NCBI GenBank assembly: GCA_910586995.1
Contig: CAJUKZ010000008.1
Location: 1 to 64,000, forward strand
Source of the DNA: an uncultured Muribaculaceae bacterium
GTDB taxonomy: Bacteria > Bacteroidota > Bacteroidia > Bacteroidales > Muribaculaceae
DNA length: 64,000 nucleotides
Reading direction: 5' to 3'
Made by a program: the position numbers and the translations under genes
Shown here: positions 17,916-26,644 of the stretch, piece after piece
Layout: each line of letters starts with the position of its first letter
Position numbering within the stretch: the first letter of the stretch is position 1
The notes under the pieces: generated by a model
The model's database searches: none
Seen by the model: the letters and a program-made list of their open reading frames with translations, nothing else
Told to the model about the DNA's origin: nothing

Positions 17916-19568
17916 TCAATACACTTCTTTCAAGACTTTGCCTGATGGGCTGTAGTTTATGATGTATAAGGCTTCGTTGGTAGAACCAGTCTCACCATCG
18001 CCCTCGCGGAATGAGAATGCGGATTGTATTCCTGTGTATTGCAGTGGCTGTTCTTCTATGTCACCTTGATTCTTGCGCAGAGATTCGATAAGGTAGCAGG
18101 CCGTGTCAAATCCGAGAATCTCCTGTTTTGGAACCATATCCACTACTTCAGTGCCGAAATGTGCTTTGTATGCTGCGGCGAATTCTTTTGCCTCGTCTGA
18201 ATCAGGATTGTCGAAGAATCGCGAATAAATCGTTGTATCGAGTTTATGCAGTTTCTCCAGACGGTCGATGCGGAATGCGATCCAGTCTGGATAGCCGAAA
18301 AGCTTGATGGCATTCTGATCCGCGGCTTTGTCTTTCAATTGCAGTATAGCATTGTTTATGCGGTTGAATTCGCTTAACGCGCCGCTCACAGGCACAAAGA
18401 TATATTTCTCAGTATCGGGAGTGAGAGATGCGAGGTCATCTTCCGTAAGATTTCCGCTGAAATGGATTTCTTTTATTGCCAGAGCAAACGGCATTGAGGC
18501 ATAAGTGGCTTTCAGGGTATTCACGAATTCAATCTTTTCCCTTTTGCCTCCCTCCGGAATCAGTATAACCGGAGTATATCCGGCAAATTTATCATTAAAG
18601 GCCTTGATCGCTTTCTCATACATGTCGTGATGTCCGATGTTTGCCTGCATAACTCTGTGGTTGTGCAAGTAGGTAGTGTCGGGAACATTGAGTATGTTGA
18701 ACAATGTATATTCCGTATCTGGCGCACTGGCAAGAATCGAAATTTGAGAAGATGCATCTGGTGCAATCACGACGTCGGCCTCCCTTACTCTCGGGTCATT
18801 AATGAGCGACATTACTCTGGCATCAGAACCTTCTGTGTCAATAGCATGTATAGTGACTTTATCACCGGTGCGTCCGAGAGTATCTGCAGCCATCAGCATT
18901 CCTTTCAGGAAGCTTGTATAGGTAGCGGCTGTCTTGTCGGCACGCGGATTATCACCTTCATTGCTGTTGAGCATCAGAGGCAGCAATACGGCTATGGAAT
19001 AGCTGCGTGTAAGATCCGGGGCAGGGGAGTTGTCGTCATCATTTTCATATGTGAAATCATCCTCGGCCGACGCCACGGTCTGTACTTCATCGCTGATGTA
19101 CTCGTTTGTCGGTTCGCTGATAGGGAGGGCGAGTACCTGGCCTTTCTTGATACCATCCTCTGCCCAGGGATTAGCCTCTATGAGCTTGTCGACCGTAGTA
19201 TTGTATTTCTTGGATATTCCATATAGAGTCTCGCCTTTCTGCACCAGATGAGTCTCGCCAGCTTTGGTGATTGTTGTTGTCGGCATCGGTACAACTTTCT
19301 TTTCAGGCACGGACTCTACGGGTAGCAGGACTGTAGCGTCTGCTTTCAGTCCATCCGAGGCTACCGCCGGGTTTGCAGCGAGAAAAGCATCCTTGTCAAT
19401 CCCGAATTGTCTTGTTACAGAATATATCGTCTCTCCGCGTCTGACTACATATTCATAGTAGCGTTTGCCATCCTTGCTTACGACAGGCAGAGGGCGCGCG
19501 GCATATATTGCCGTGCTTGAGGCCAGCGCTATTGTGGCTGACGCTATGAAGACCTTTAGTGATGTCAT
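17916..19568 (-). CDS. LysM protein with periplasmic-binding-like domain
   Basis: A 550-residue exported protein. After a signal peptide (about 1-23) come two LysM peptidoglycan-binding modules, at roughly 39-83 (Y-V-V-R-R-G-E-T-I-Y-S-V-T) and 107-149 (H-L-V-Q-K-G-E-T-L-Y-G-I-S). A spacer rich in Asp/Glu/Asn (160-185) leads to a region of about 360 residues. Its blocks I-A-V-L-L-P-L-M-L, A-D-V-V-I-A-P and T-P-V-I-L-I-P-E-G-G-K resemble the type 1 periplasmic-binding (amino-acid ABC receptor or LpoA-like) fold. It probably holds onto the cell wall and senses or supports an envelope process. No permease is nearby, so transport is unlikely. Confidence 0.8.
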   Translation of the reverse strand: MTSLKVFIASATIALASSTAIYAARPLPVVSKDGKRYYEYVVRRGETIYSVTRQFGIDKDAFLAANPAVASDGLKADATVLLPVESVPEKKVVPMPTTTITKAGETHLVQKGETLYGISKKYNTTVDKLIEANPWAEDGIKKGQVLALPISEPTNEYISDEVQTVASAEDDFTYENDDDNSPAPDLTRSYSIAVLLPLMLNSNEGDNPRADKTAATYTSFLKGMLMAADTLGRTGDKVTIHAIDTEGSDARVMSLINDPRVREADVVIAPDASSQISILASAPDTEYTLFNILNVPDTTYLHNHRVMQANIGHHDMYEKAIKAFNDKFAGYTPVILIPEGGKREKIEFVNTLKATYASMPFALAIKEIHFSGNLTEDDLASLTPDTEKYIFVPVSGALSEFNRINNAILQLKDKAADQNAIKLFGYPDWIAFRIDRLEKLHKLDTTIYSRFFDNPDSDEAKEFAAAYKAHFGTEVVDMVPKQEILGFDTACYLIESLRKNQGDIEEQPLQYTGIQSAFSFREGDGETGSTNEALYIINYSPSGKVLKEVY

Positions 19569-19610
19569 GGTTTCTGAGTATTGGGTATACTTAGGCTATA
19601 TAAATATACG

Positions 19611-19618
19611 CAAAGATA
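19611..19618 (-). promoter_or_regulatory. -7 box of the LysM gene cluster
   Basis: On the minus strand TATCTTTG, matching TAnnTTTG, lies about 43 bases before the start codon. No clear TTG is found at the expected distance. Confidence 0.4.
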
Positions 19619-19673
19619 GTAAAAAATCCTCTTGCAGCCTCTAACGACGGTTAAAAACCATGTAGGACACGGT

Positions 19674-19709
19674 AAAAAAAGAGGTGCGCATTTTATGATG
19701 CGCACCTCT
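19674..19709 (-). terminator. intrinsic terminator of the tonB operon
   Basis: A perfect 12-bp stem (19698-19709 with 19680-19691, AGAGGTGCGCAT/ATGCGCACCTCT) and a six-base loop are followed on the minus strand by a run of T residues (rc of 19674-19680). It lies 34 bases after the tonB stop codon. Confidence 0.92.
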
Positions 19710-19743
19710 CGGGATAAGGATATTGGAATTCAAAAGCGAACTC

Positions 19744-20598
19744 TTACTGCTGGAGCTTGAAGTTGACGGGCAGTGTGTACCACACGTTAACGTTCTCGCC
19801 ATTCTGCTTACCGGGGATGAATTTAGGAAGTTTCTTAACCACTCGCATAGCTTCCTTGTCCAGAGCCGGGTGCTTGCCACGTGCGATAGTCACCTGGTCG
19901 ATAGCACCGGTCTTTGTAACTACGAAGCGTACGACCACGCGGCCTGAAACGCCTTCCTCGGCAGCTGCTGCCGGATAGTTGATGTTATCGCTGAGGAACT
20001 TGTAAAGAGCGGCTTCACCACCGGGGAAAGTAGGCATCTGCTCTACTGCCTCGAAGATCTTGGCGGGCTCATGCTTTACGGGTTCTTCAACAACCACGAC
20101 TTCTTTCTTGAGCTGATCCTGCGATGTGAAGTCTTCAGCACCGTCGGTTACGTTCTTGATAGAAATCTTGGAGTCATCTTCCTTGATCTTGTCCTGGTCC
20201 TGCATCTTTTTGTCGTCTTCTACAACGTCGACGATCACGGCTTCGGTGAGGAGCTGCTGCTTCACGTCTTCCTCAATCTGCGGAACTTCGGGTTCGGGCT
20301 CGGGAATAATGATCTGTTCTTCCTCTTCCTCCTGAACTTCCTCAGGTGTTTCCATCTGGGTAAGCTCCACATCGACTGCGGCTACGGTCTCAGCCTCCTC
20401 TGGAGTTGCAAACACGCCGGTCATGTATAGAATGAGGAATGTCAGTACAATTGCAAGAGCCACGATGACAATTATCATAGCGCGGTTGTGGCGCTTTGTG
20501 GAACCTGCACGCATCTCATAAGCGCCGAAGTCTTGGTTTTTACCTTCAAAGACTATATCGCGCCACTCTTTTGATGAAAGATCTACGTCTTTTGCCAT
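19744..20598 (-). CDS. tonB: TonB energy transducer
   Basis: Couples the proton gradient harvested by ExbB/ExbD to outer membrane receptors. The 284-residue protein has a short cytoplasmic N-terminus that includes D-F-G-A-Y-E-M-R, then one membrane helix (about 39-61). A Glu/Pro/Val-rich periplasmic spacer (70-185, with E-E-E-E-Q-I-I-I-P-E-P-E-P-E-V-P) leads to a TonB C-terminal domain of about 90 residues. That domain contains F-P-G-G-E-A-A-L-Y-K-F, G-V-S-G-R-V-V-V-R-F-V-V and a final W-Y-T-L-P-V-N-F-K-L. It is the last gene of exbB-exbD-exbD-tonB, with small gaps, and is followed by a strong terminator. Confidence 0.95.
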   Translation of the reverse strand: MAKDVDLSSKEWRDIVFEGKNQDFGAYEMRAGSTKRHNRAMIIVIVALAIVLTFLILYMTGVFATPEEAETVAAVDVELTQMETPEEVQEEEEEQIIIPEPEPEVPQIEEDVKQQLLTEAVIVDVVEDDKKMQDQDKIKEDDSKISIKNVTDGAEDFTSQDQLKKEVVVVEEPVKHEPAKIFEAVEQMPTFPGGEAALYKFLSDNINYPAAAAEEGVSGRVVVRFVVTKTGAIDQVTIARGKHPALDKEAMRVVKKLPKFIPGKQNGENVNVWYTLPVNFKLQQ

Positions 20599-20641
20599 AG
20601 TGTTTCTGTTTTAATGGGTTAATAAATCAGACATCAAGAGA

Positions 20642-21364
20642 TTACTTTTTATGAGTTGCCTTATACTGGTTGATCAGTATTGAGTCGACACGGTTGGGAT
20701 GCTCGATGTTGTAACGCGAGATCTGGTTGATCTGCATTTCGTCGATCGCATAGATCAGAGCCTCGTAGGTAGCATCAGGGCCTGCCTTGATGAGCACGGT
20801 AGGACGGTCTTTGATAAGAGAGTCTGCTGCGTTCTTGCGGGCGAGTGAGTCGAACTTTTCTTTAGTAAGTTCTCCGTCGCGCCACTGCTGCTTGAGGTTG
20901 TTGTAGTTTTCGAGCACGGTTTTGTTCTTGTCGGCAAGAATAGCGCGGATACCCTGTGCTTTCTTGTTGACGTTACCCATGAATGCCTCTTCCTTGAGAT
21001 AGTCGGGGGTGGTGAACGTTGTGTCGGGAGCACCGAAGTAGTAGTAAATCACGTGCTTCACCTTGCCTGTCTTGGGATCGTCTATCACGGGCTTACCATC
21101 AGCATCGCGTTCGGTGTCGAGGATAAGTGTGATAGCAGACGATTTGTCGACCTGCGTACGATCCTGATCAGTCACCTGATTGGAGTTTGTAGGCAGAATG
21201 ATGGGCAGGGTCTGCGATTTGATCATCGTAGTACAAAGCATGAAGAACGTGATCAGAAGCATGTTCATGTCAACCATGGGAGTAAAGTCCACATGGATTG
21301 CCATCTTTTTCTGGGCGCCTTTTTTCTTTTTGCCGCCCTTGTCGGATTGTTCAATTTGTGCCAT
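20642..21364 (-). CDS. exbD: ExbD/TolR-family protein (second copy)
   Basis: A 240-residue proton-channel subunit. A charged start (G-G-K-K-K-K-G-A-Q-K-K) leads to the single membrane helix with the conserved proton-carrying Asp in H-V-D-F-T-P-M-V-D-M-N-M-L-L-I-T-F-F. The periplasmic domain ends with the expected V-L-I-K-A-G-P-D-A-T-Y and a final peptide. Compared with the about 140 residues of E. coli ExbD it has an extra insertion of about 100 residues in the periplasm (residues about 65-180). It starts 16 bases after the stop of the first exbD, and the two differ clearly in sequence. Confidence 0.93.
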   Translation of the reverse strand: MAQIEQSDKGGKKKKGAQKKMAIHVDFTPMVDMNMLLITFFMLCTTMIKSQTLPIILPTNSNQVTDQDRTQVDKSSAITLILDTERDADGKPVIDDPKTGKVKHVIYYYFGAPDTTFTTPDYLKEEAFMGNVNKKAQGIRAILADKNKTVLENYNNLKQQWRDGELTKEKFDSLARKNAADSLIKDRPTVLIKAGPDATYEALIYAIDEMQINQISRYNIEHPNRVDSILINQYKATHKK

Positions 21365-21380
21365 TGTGATACTTTACTGA

Positions 21381-22205
21381 TTAGTTGGATGGTTCGTCTT
21401 CGCTCTTTAGTGCTGTCATCAGGGTGAACTTGTTGAGGTTCATCGTCTGAAGGTTGTCAAACACATCTTCAACGATAGCTACAGGAGTGTTTCTGTCGGC
21501 CTTGACTGCAATAGCCTTGCCTGTACGGAGAGCACCCTTGAGGTCGGCCAGAGAGGCTGCCTTTGCAGGATCGTCGGAGAATTTCGAAAGAAGGTCGTCG
21601 TGAGTGGTCTGCGATACCTGGTTGATAGCTTCGAACCAGATCTGCAGGTCATTGAGTTTACCGAAGCGCTCCTTGTTGCGGGCGGGGTCTCCCATGTCGT
21701 AGGGAATACCTACCTTGGGGCTTGCCATGTCGCCCTGCAAGTTGTCGCGCACTGCCTGAGATACGTTGGGATCAAGCAGTTCGGGTAGCACTTCGAATGG
21801 CACGCCGAACATATTCAGCTCGGTGAATACCTTCTTCTGGGCAGGAGTGAGCTTGAGGTCTTTGCCTCTTTTTTCATTATAGATTTTGACGGCTGCGTCG
21901 AGCATTGCCAGACGGAGGTTCTCCGTAGGAATCAGTGTCGAGTCTGCCGAACCTGTGAAGGAGATAAATACCTTGCCTTCGGCTTCAGGTCCTGCCTTTT
22001 CGTCGGCGCCTGAAATGAGGATAGTAACGAGGTTTTCCATCGGTACTTTTTCCTCTGATACAGAAGACGGGGTGTTTACCACCGTTGGTTCCTTCGCAAG
22101 GAAGGTAGAAGTCAACATGAAGAAAGTAAGCAAAAGAACAGTCACGTCACTCATCGCGGTCATGTCGATGAGCGTACTTTTTCTTTTAATTTTTACTTTT
22201 CCCAT
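21381..22205 (-). CDS. exbD: ExbD/TolR-family protein (first copy)
   Basis: A 274-residue ExbD paralogue. It begins M-G-K-V-K-I-K-R-K-S-T-L-I-D-M-T-A-M-S-D-V with the conserved Asp at the entry of the membrane helix (V-L-L-L-T-F-F-M-L-T). A large periplasmic insertion follows, and then the domain V-A-I-V-E-D-V-F-D-N-L-Q-T near the end. Two different ExbD subunits may form a hetero-oligomer around the ExbB pentamer or serve separate TonB proteins. It lies 49 bases after exbB. Confidence 0.92.
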   Translation of the reverse strand: MGKVKIKRKSTLIDMTAMSDVTVLLLTFFMLTSTFLAKEPTVVNTPSSVSEEKVPMENLVTILISGADEKAGPEAEGKVFISFTGSADSTLIPTENLRLAMLDAAVKIYNEKRGKDLKLTPAQKKVFTELNMFGVPFEVLPELLDPNVSQAVRDNLQGDMASPKVGIPYDMGDPARNKERFGKLNDLQIWFEAINQVSQTTHDDLLSKFSDDPAKAASLADLKGALRTGKAIAVKADRNTPVAIVEDVFDNLQTMNLNKFTLMTALKSEDEPSN

Positions 22206-22254
22206 ATTTACCTTTAATTAATTGGTTTCGGATTTAATTGTAGGAAATACGGAA

Positions 22255-23091
22255 TTAGTGTGTAGCGGCAAATGTTTGCACGATAGAGAAACCGATTTCG
22301 TCGATAGCGTAGGTCAGGTTATCGATCTTGTTGGTGTAGAAGTTGTAGGAAATTACAGCGAAAGCACCGGTTGCGATACCGAAGGCGGTGTTGATAAGAG
22401 CCTCGGAGATACCGGTCGAAAGTTCGGTTGAGTCAGGTGCGCCAGATGCAGACAGAGCCTGGAATGACTTGATCATACCGATCACAGTACCGAGAAGACC
22501 GACGAGTGTACCGAGGGTAGTCATGGTAGCAACGATGGGGAGGTTCTGCTGGAGAGCGGGCATCTCGAGAGCTGTAGCTTCTTCTACTTCCTTCTGGAGA
22601 GTAGCGATCTTCTGCTCCTTGGTGAGTACGGTGTTCTCGTCCATTTCTTTGTAGCGTACGAGGGCTGCTGCAACTACTGCTGCTACAGAACCTTTCTGCT
22701 TCTTGCAGAGTTCCTGTGCACCTGCGATGTCCTTGTTGGCAAGGCACTTCTTAACGGCTGCAACGAACTTGGCGATAGAGCCTTTGCCCTTGGCAGCAGA
22801 GAGAGCGAACCAACGCTCAACAGAGAGAACGATTACAGTAAGGAAGAGGGTCTGAAGGATAGGCACGATGACACCACCTTTGTAGATAGTACCCCAGAGG
22901 TTGATAGGATGGCCTTCGGAGTTTCCGTCCTCGAAGTGAATACCATTACCGAACCAGAAGATGAACAAGCATACGCAGATCACTGCGCAGCAGATGATAA
23001 CCAAGAATGCGTTCTTGATACCGGGAACGTTTGTTTTGTTCTGTGCAGCCTTAGCCTTTGCGGGCTGAGCTGTTGGCTTTTGAGCTTCCAT
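22255..23091 (-). CDS. exbB: ExbB/TolQ/MotA-family proton channel
   Basis: A 278-residue inner membrane protein and first gene of the operon. A proline/alanine/lysine-rich cytoplasmic N-terminus is followed by a helix (about 28-48), an extra loop, and a second helix region near 75-95. A long cytoplasmic helical part leads to the MotA/ExbB signature with L-P-I-V-A-T-M-T-T-L-G-T-L-V-G-L-L-G-T-V-I-G-M near 185-205. The last helix A-L-I-N-T-A-F-G-I-A-T-G-A-F-A-V follows. In this family these helices line the proton path with ExbD. The start at 23091 lies 230 bases from a good promoter. Confidence 0.95.
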   Translation of the reverse strand: MEAQKPTAQPAKAKAAQNKTNVPGIKNAFLVIICCAVICVCLFIFWFGNGIHFEDGNSEGHPINLWGTIYKGGVIVPILQTLFLTVIVLSVERWFALSAAKGKGSIAKFVAAVKKCLANKDIAGAQELCKKQKGSVAAVVAAALVRYKEMDENTVLTKEQKIATLQKEVEEATALEMPALQQNLPIVATMTTLGTLVGLLGTVIGMIKSFQALSASGAPDSTELSTGISEALINTAFGIATGAFAVISYNFYTNKIDNLTYAIDEIGFSIVQTFAATH

Positions 23092-23455
23092 AAGTTAAAT
23101 GATGATTACTGAATTTGAGAAAAATTGAATAATTTGTTAGTTATTTGTTAGTTTTTGGTTTTCGGTGATGTGTGAGACCAGTATGGCTGGAGTTCAGTGC
23201 TTTTGCAATGGACATTTTATCTTTCGCATCTAAGTGAGATCCTGGTTTATGCTAAGGTTGATGTTTCGTGCTTGCCGTGTCTGAAAAATCCATTGGTCTT
23301 AGATTGGTAAATCTGTGTTGCAAATTTAAACTTTGTTTTTGGAGAAACAAAATTTATGTATGATTTTTTGCCTTTTTTGACGTTGAGGGAGAAAATTTTC
23401 GTAAAAACACAGACTTACGTATGTAACATCGCTGTATTATTTCGTGTGGAATGGA
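23092..23455. other. intergenic region upstream of exbB
   Basis: This 364-base gap between ribBA and exbB holds the exbB promoter at 23321-23350 and thus an untranslated leader of about 220 bases. I find no convincing ORF, Fur-box-like inverted repeat or known riboswitch in it. Confidence 0.5.
23321..23350 (-). promoter_or_regulatory. promoter of the exbB-exbD-exbD-tonB operon
   Basis: On the minus strand TTG (23348-23350), a 19-base spacer and TAAATTTG (23321-23328) match the Bacteroidetes consensus. The leader to the exbB start would be about 220 nt. Confidence 0.55.
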
Positions 23456-24670
23456 TCAGTCGACTTTGTCGAGTCTATGTCCCATACGCTCCTTTTTGGT
23501 GTGCATGTAGAACCTGTTGTAAGCGTTAGGCTCCATTTCGATAGGTACATTCTCTGTTATCTCAAGTCCGTGGCCTTCCAGTCCGATGCGCTTGCATGGG
23601 TTGTTGGTGAGCAGACGCATCTTTTTGATACCGAGATGGGCGAGTATTTGTGCGCCTACCCCATAGTCGCGTTCGTCGGCTTTGTGCCCGAGGTGCAGAT
23701 TGGCATCAACTGTATCAAGTCCTTCTTCCTGGAGTTTGTACGCTCTGATCTTGTCCATCAATCCTATTCCGCGCCCCTCTTGATTTAGGTAGATCAGCGC
23801 GCCGCGGCCTTCTTTCTCGATTGCACGTAGTGCGGAATGAAGCTGTTCGCCGCAATCGCATCGGCATGATCCGAAAATATCTCCGGTAGCGCATGATGAA
23901 TGAACCCTTACCAATACGGGATTACCATCGCTGATGTCGCCTTTTATCAGAGCAATATGCTCGAGGCCGTTGCTTTTCTGACGGAATGGGATAAGGTGGA
24001 AATGGCCGTAAGCAGTTGGCATGTCTACTTCGACGCCCATCTCGACAAGAGATTCTTTTTGCCTGCGATAGGATATGAGATCTGCTATGGATATTAACTT
24101 CATTCCCCATTTGTCGGCTAATGTACGCAGTTCCGGAAGTCTTGCCATGCTACCGTCGTCGCTCATGATCTCCATCAGGGCGGCGGCAGGGTAAAGTCCG
24201 GAAAGGCGAGCCATGTCTACCGCGGCCTCTGTGTGTCCGGAGCGGCGGAGTACACCCTGGTTTTGCGCATATAGGGGATTGATATGTCCGGGACGTCCGA
24301 AAGTAGCCGGGGTGGACTGCGGATCGGCGAGAGCACGTATGGTAGCGCATCTGTCTTCTGCAGACACACCTGTGGAGCAACCTTCGAGTTTGTCTACTGT
24401 GACTGTGAACGGAGTACCTAATACGGACGTGTTGTCTGTCACCTGATGCGGCAATTGCAGTTCCTCGCAGCGTTCGATTGTGATCGGAGCGCACAACACA
24501 CCCCTGGCGTTCTTCAGCATGAAGTTGACCTGCTCGGGGGTGATTTTTTCGGCGGCTACGATGATGTCGCCTTCGTTTTCGCGGTCTTCGTCGTCAACGA
24601 CTATTATCATTTTGCCTTCGCGAAAATCAGCGATTGCTTCTTCTATTGAGTCTAACTTTATCTTGTCCAT
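23456..24670 (-). CDS. ribBA: bifunctional DHBP synthase / GTP cyclohydrolase II
   Basis: Makes both precursors of riboflavin: the N-terminal RibB half turns ribulose 5-phosphate into the four-carbon unit and the C-terminal RibA half opens GTP. In the 404-residue fusion, RibB shows V-V-D-D-E-D-R-E-N-E-G-D (about 24-35) and the R-x-G-H-T-E-A-A-V-D block (about 143-152). RibA starts near 205 and has H-S-S-C-A-T-G-D-I-F-G-S-C-R-C-D-C-G, the three-cysteine zinc site, then Y-L-N-Q-E-G-R-G-I-G-L and L-L-T-N-N-P. It lies 45 bases after the LptF/G-type gene and probably shares its mRNA. No FMN riboswitch fits in that gap. Confidence 0.97.
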   Translation of the reverse strand: MDKIKLDSIEEAIADFREGKMIIVVDDEDRENEGDIIVAAEKITPEQVNFMLKNARGVLCAPITIERCEELQLPHQVTDNTSVLGTPFTVTVDKLEGCSTGVSAEDRCATIRALADPQSTPATFGRPGHINPLYAQNQGVLRRSGHTEAAVDMARLSGLYPAAALMEIMSDDGSMARLPELRTLADKWGMKLISIADLISYRRQKESLVEMGVEVDMPTAYGHFHLIPFRQKSNGLEHIALIKGDISDGNPVLVRVHSSCATGDIFGSCRCDCGEQLHSALRAIEKEGRGALIYLNQEGRGIGLMDKIRAYKLQEEGLDTVDANLHLGHKADERDYGVGAQILAHLGIKKMRLLTNNPCKRIGLEGHGLEITENVPIEMEPNAYNRFYMHTKKERMGHRLDKVD

Positions 24671-24715
24671 ATAGATTTTGCTTATATGTTCGTGTCTGTT
24701 TTTGTTTGTTTATGC

Positions 24716-26473
24716 TCAGCTTTCACTGGAGTTGTCGCCCGGAATTTCAGTGATGGTTCCGTCTGTCAGACCTTTCATCAGCGCGAGTGTCTCTTTGACT
24801 TGAGGCAGTGTCCGTTTGGTGACTTCAAACGGCAGTCTGTTGAGCAGGCGTATCATACGTATATCGCGTGTGTTGGACAGGTAATCTATCAATGTATTGA
24901 GCCTGTTTGTTGTGTCTTGCGATACGTCGGCGGTTTTTTCGAGGCTGTCTATCATGCTGATTGCCTTTTCCTGCTCTACCTCGGTGATTACGACTTCTTT
25001 TAGAGAAAGTGAACGTTTTGGCCTTCTGCCTCTGAGTTTATTGAAGAATGCCGTGTATGCGTCGGTGTTGAATACTGCGGAGTCTCCCATCGCCTTGTAT
25101 GTGACGAATATTCCGAGCGGAAGCATTATGGCTGAACTCATCCAGATTCCCTGCCATACGATCATCTTGCCGTCGCGGGCCATCTTATATCCCATGTTGT
25201 CGAATATGAAATAAACGATGAATAGGAATACAGAGATTACAAGAGGTGTTCCGATTCCTCCTTTCTTTATGATAGCACCCAAAGGCGCACCTACGAAGAA
25301 GAAAACCAGGCACGCGAATGATAGGGTGAAGCGTCGCTGCAGTTCTATGTCGTGGCGTCGCATCAGTTTTGCCTCCTCTTTTAGGATCAGAGTCTTGTAT
25401 TCAAAATCCTGTTTCTGCCGCTTGGCTTTTGATACTGCAAGGTTTATGTATGATGCCGCTTGTGATGGCGGATTCCCAAACAGAGAGTCAATATCAATAG
25501 GATCTGATGCTGCCGACTGTTCTGCTTTCAGCGCTGCATCGTATGTAGAGGATACGTTGAGCAGCTTCTGGTTTTTAAGCTCAGTACCGTATATGTCGCC
25601 AATGCTGTCGAGTCTGTGTCCGATAGAATCAATCGACTGTCGGAGTTGCAGCACATCCTTGCCTACGTATTGGTCACGCATTACGCTGTCGTCCATGCGG
25701 TTGAAGTTGGCGTCGAAAACTATATACGAGTCTTTGGCCGGAAAGCTTTCCCTGCGGAAAGGCATGTTCTTGGATGCGTTGTTGCCGAGGCTCTGGTCGC
25801 GCAGGTTTTCAAACATTTCGCCCTGATACAACTGTAGGAACAAATGTGTCTTATCCTCTGTAAAACTTAGTTTGGCAGAGTCGGCCAAAATGATTCGTGA
25901 GTTGTCGAAGCCTTTGGACACATCGTATAGGATCAGATCATACAGCATGCCCGTTTCCTTGTTCTTATGGTCTATGTACAGGTTGATGCCGGGTATCTGG
26001 TCGTAAAATGCTTTCTCCGGAATCTCGACTTCGGGCGATTTCTGCCGCATGGAGAACAGGAGTGTCCACATTTTTGTCTGGGCTATCGGCAATACATTGT
26101 TCTGGAAGAAGAATGCACCGATGGCAATGAGAGTCATGAAGATTATCAGAGGGCGCATGATGCGTATCAGGGAAATTCCTGCCGCTTTCATTGCGGTGAG
26201 CTCGAATTTCTCGCCAAGATTGCCGAATGTCATCAGTGATGCGAGGAGAACTGCCAGCGGGAGCGCCTGCGGAACCATTGTCAGAGCGGCATAGAAGAAT
26301 AATTCACCTATGAGGCCAATATCCAGGCCTTTGCCTACGAGGTCGTCGAGGTAACGCCACAGAAACTGCATCAGCACTATAAACAGGCAGATGAAAAAAG
26401 TCATGCACAGCAGGGGGATAAACCGCTGTAGCATGAATGAGTCGAGGCGTTTTATTCTAAAAATATTGCGCAT
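24716..26473 (-). CDS. LptF/LptG-family permease (YjgP/YjgQ)
   Basis: Inner membrane protein of the family that, with LptB, extracts lipopolysaccharide for transport to the outer membrane. The 585-residue protein has three N-terminal helices (about 15-110, starting L-D-S-F-M-L-Q-R-F-I-P-L), a periplasmic jelly-roll-like part, and three helices near 395-485. It then has a cytoplasmic tail of about 100 residues that is longer than in E. coli LptF or LptG. A helical linker near 280-375 is also longer than usual. LptF and LptG cannot be told apart here. Its -7 box lies just upstream, so this gene leads the ribBA transcript. Confidence 0.88.
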   Translation of the reverse strand: MRNIFRIKRLDSFMLQRFIPLLCMTFFICLFIVLMQFLWRYLDDLVGKGLDIGLIGELFFYAALTMVPQALPLAVLLASLMTFGNLGEKFELTAMKAAGISLIRIMRPLIIFMTLIAIGAFFFQNNVLPIAQTKMWTLLFSMRQKSPEVEIPEKAFYDQIPGINLYIDHKNKETGMLYDLILYDVSKGFDNSRIILADSAKLSFTEDKTHLFLQLYQGEMFENLRDQSLGNNASKNMPFRRESFPAKDSYIVFDANFNRMDDSVMRDQYVGKDVLQLRQSIDSIGHRLDSIGDIYGTELKNQKLLNVSSTYDAALKAEQSAASDPIDIDSLFGNPPSQAASYINLAVSKAKRQKQDFEYKTLILKEEAKLMRRHDIELQRRFTLSFACLVFFFVGAPLGAIIKKGGIGTPLVISVFLFIVYFIFDNMGYKMARDGKMIVWQGIWMSSAIMLPLGIFVTYKAMGDSAVFNTDAYTAFFNKLRGRRPKRSLSLKEVVITEVEQEKAISMIDSLEKTADVSQDTTNRLNTLIDYLSNTRDIRMIRLLNRLPFEVTKRTLPQVKETLALMKGLTDGTITEIPGDNSSES

Positions 26474-26497
26474 TCGCAGTGTTATGTATTACATGCG

Positions 26498-26505
26498 CAA
26501 AGATA
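26498..26505 (-). promoter_or_regulatory. -7 box of the lptF/G-ribBA transcript
   Basis: TATCTTTG on the minus strand matches TAnnTTTG and lies 24 bases before the start codon. The upstream TTG is not evident. Confidence 0.4.
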
Positions 26506-26644
26506 CGAATAATTTTATTGAATAGTGGTCGGCACTGAAATCTTTAAAAATTTTTAGATAGTGATGAAACAAATTTGTAACACAGTTGTTATATCTGCAT
26601 ATTCATCGCCTGAGAGGCATCACTATCAAAAACTCTGCAACACT

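Noticed and set aside
18627..19226. 199-residue plus-strand ORF inside the LysM gene
   Set aside because: It is the antisense shadow of an intact, clearly recognisable gene and has no family resemblance or promoter of its own.
23092..23455. Possible riboswitch or Fur box before exbB
   Set aside because: I looked for paired stems and for a Fur-like 19-bp inverted repeat and found no convincing one.
24671..24715. FMN riboswitch before ribBA
   Set aside because: The gap is only 45 bases, too short for the aptamer.
25218..25826. 202-residue plus-strand ORF in the LptF/G-type gene
   Set aside because: Antisense to an intact membrane protein gene; no recognisable features.
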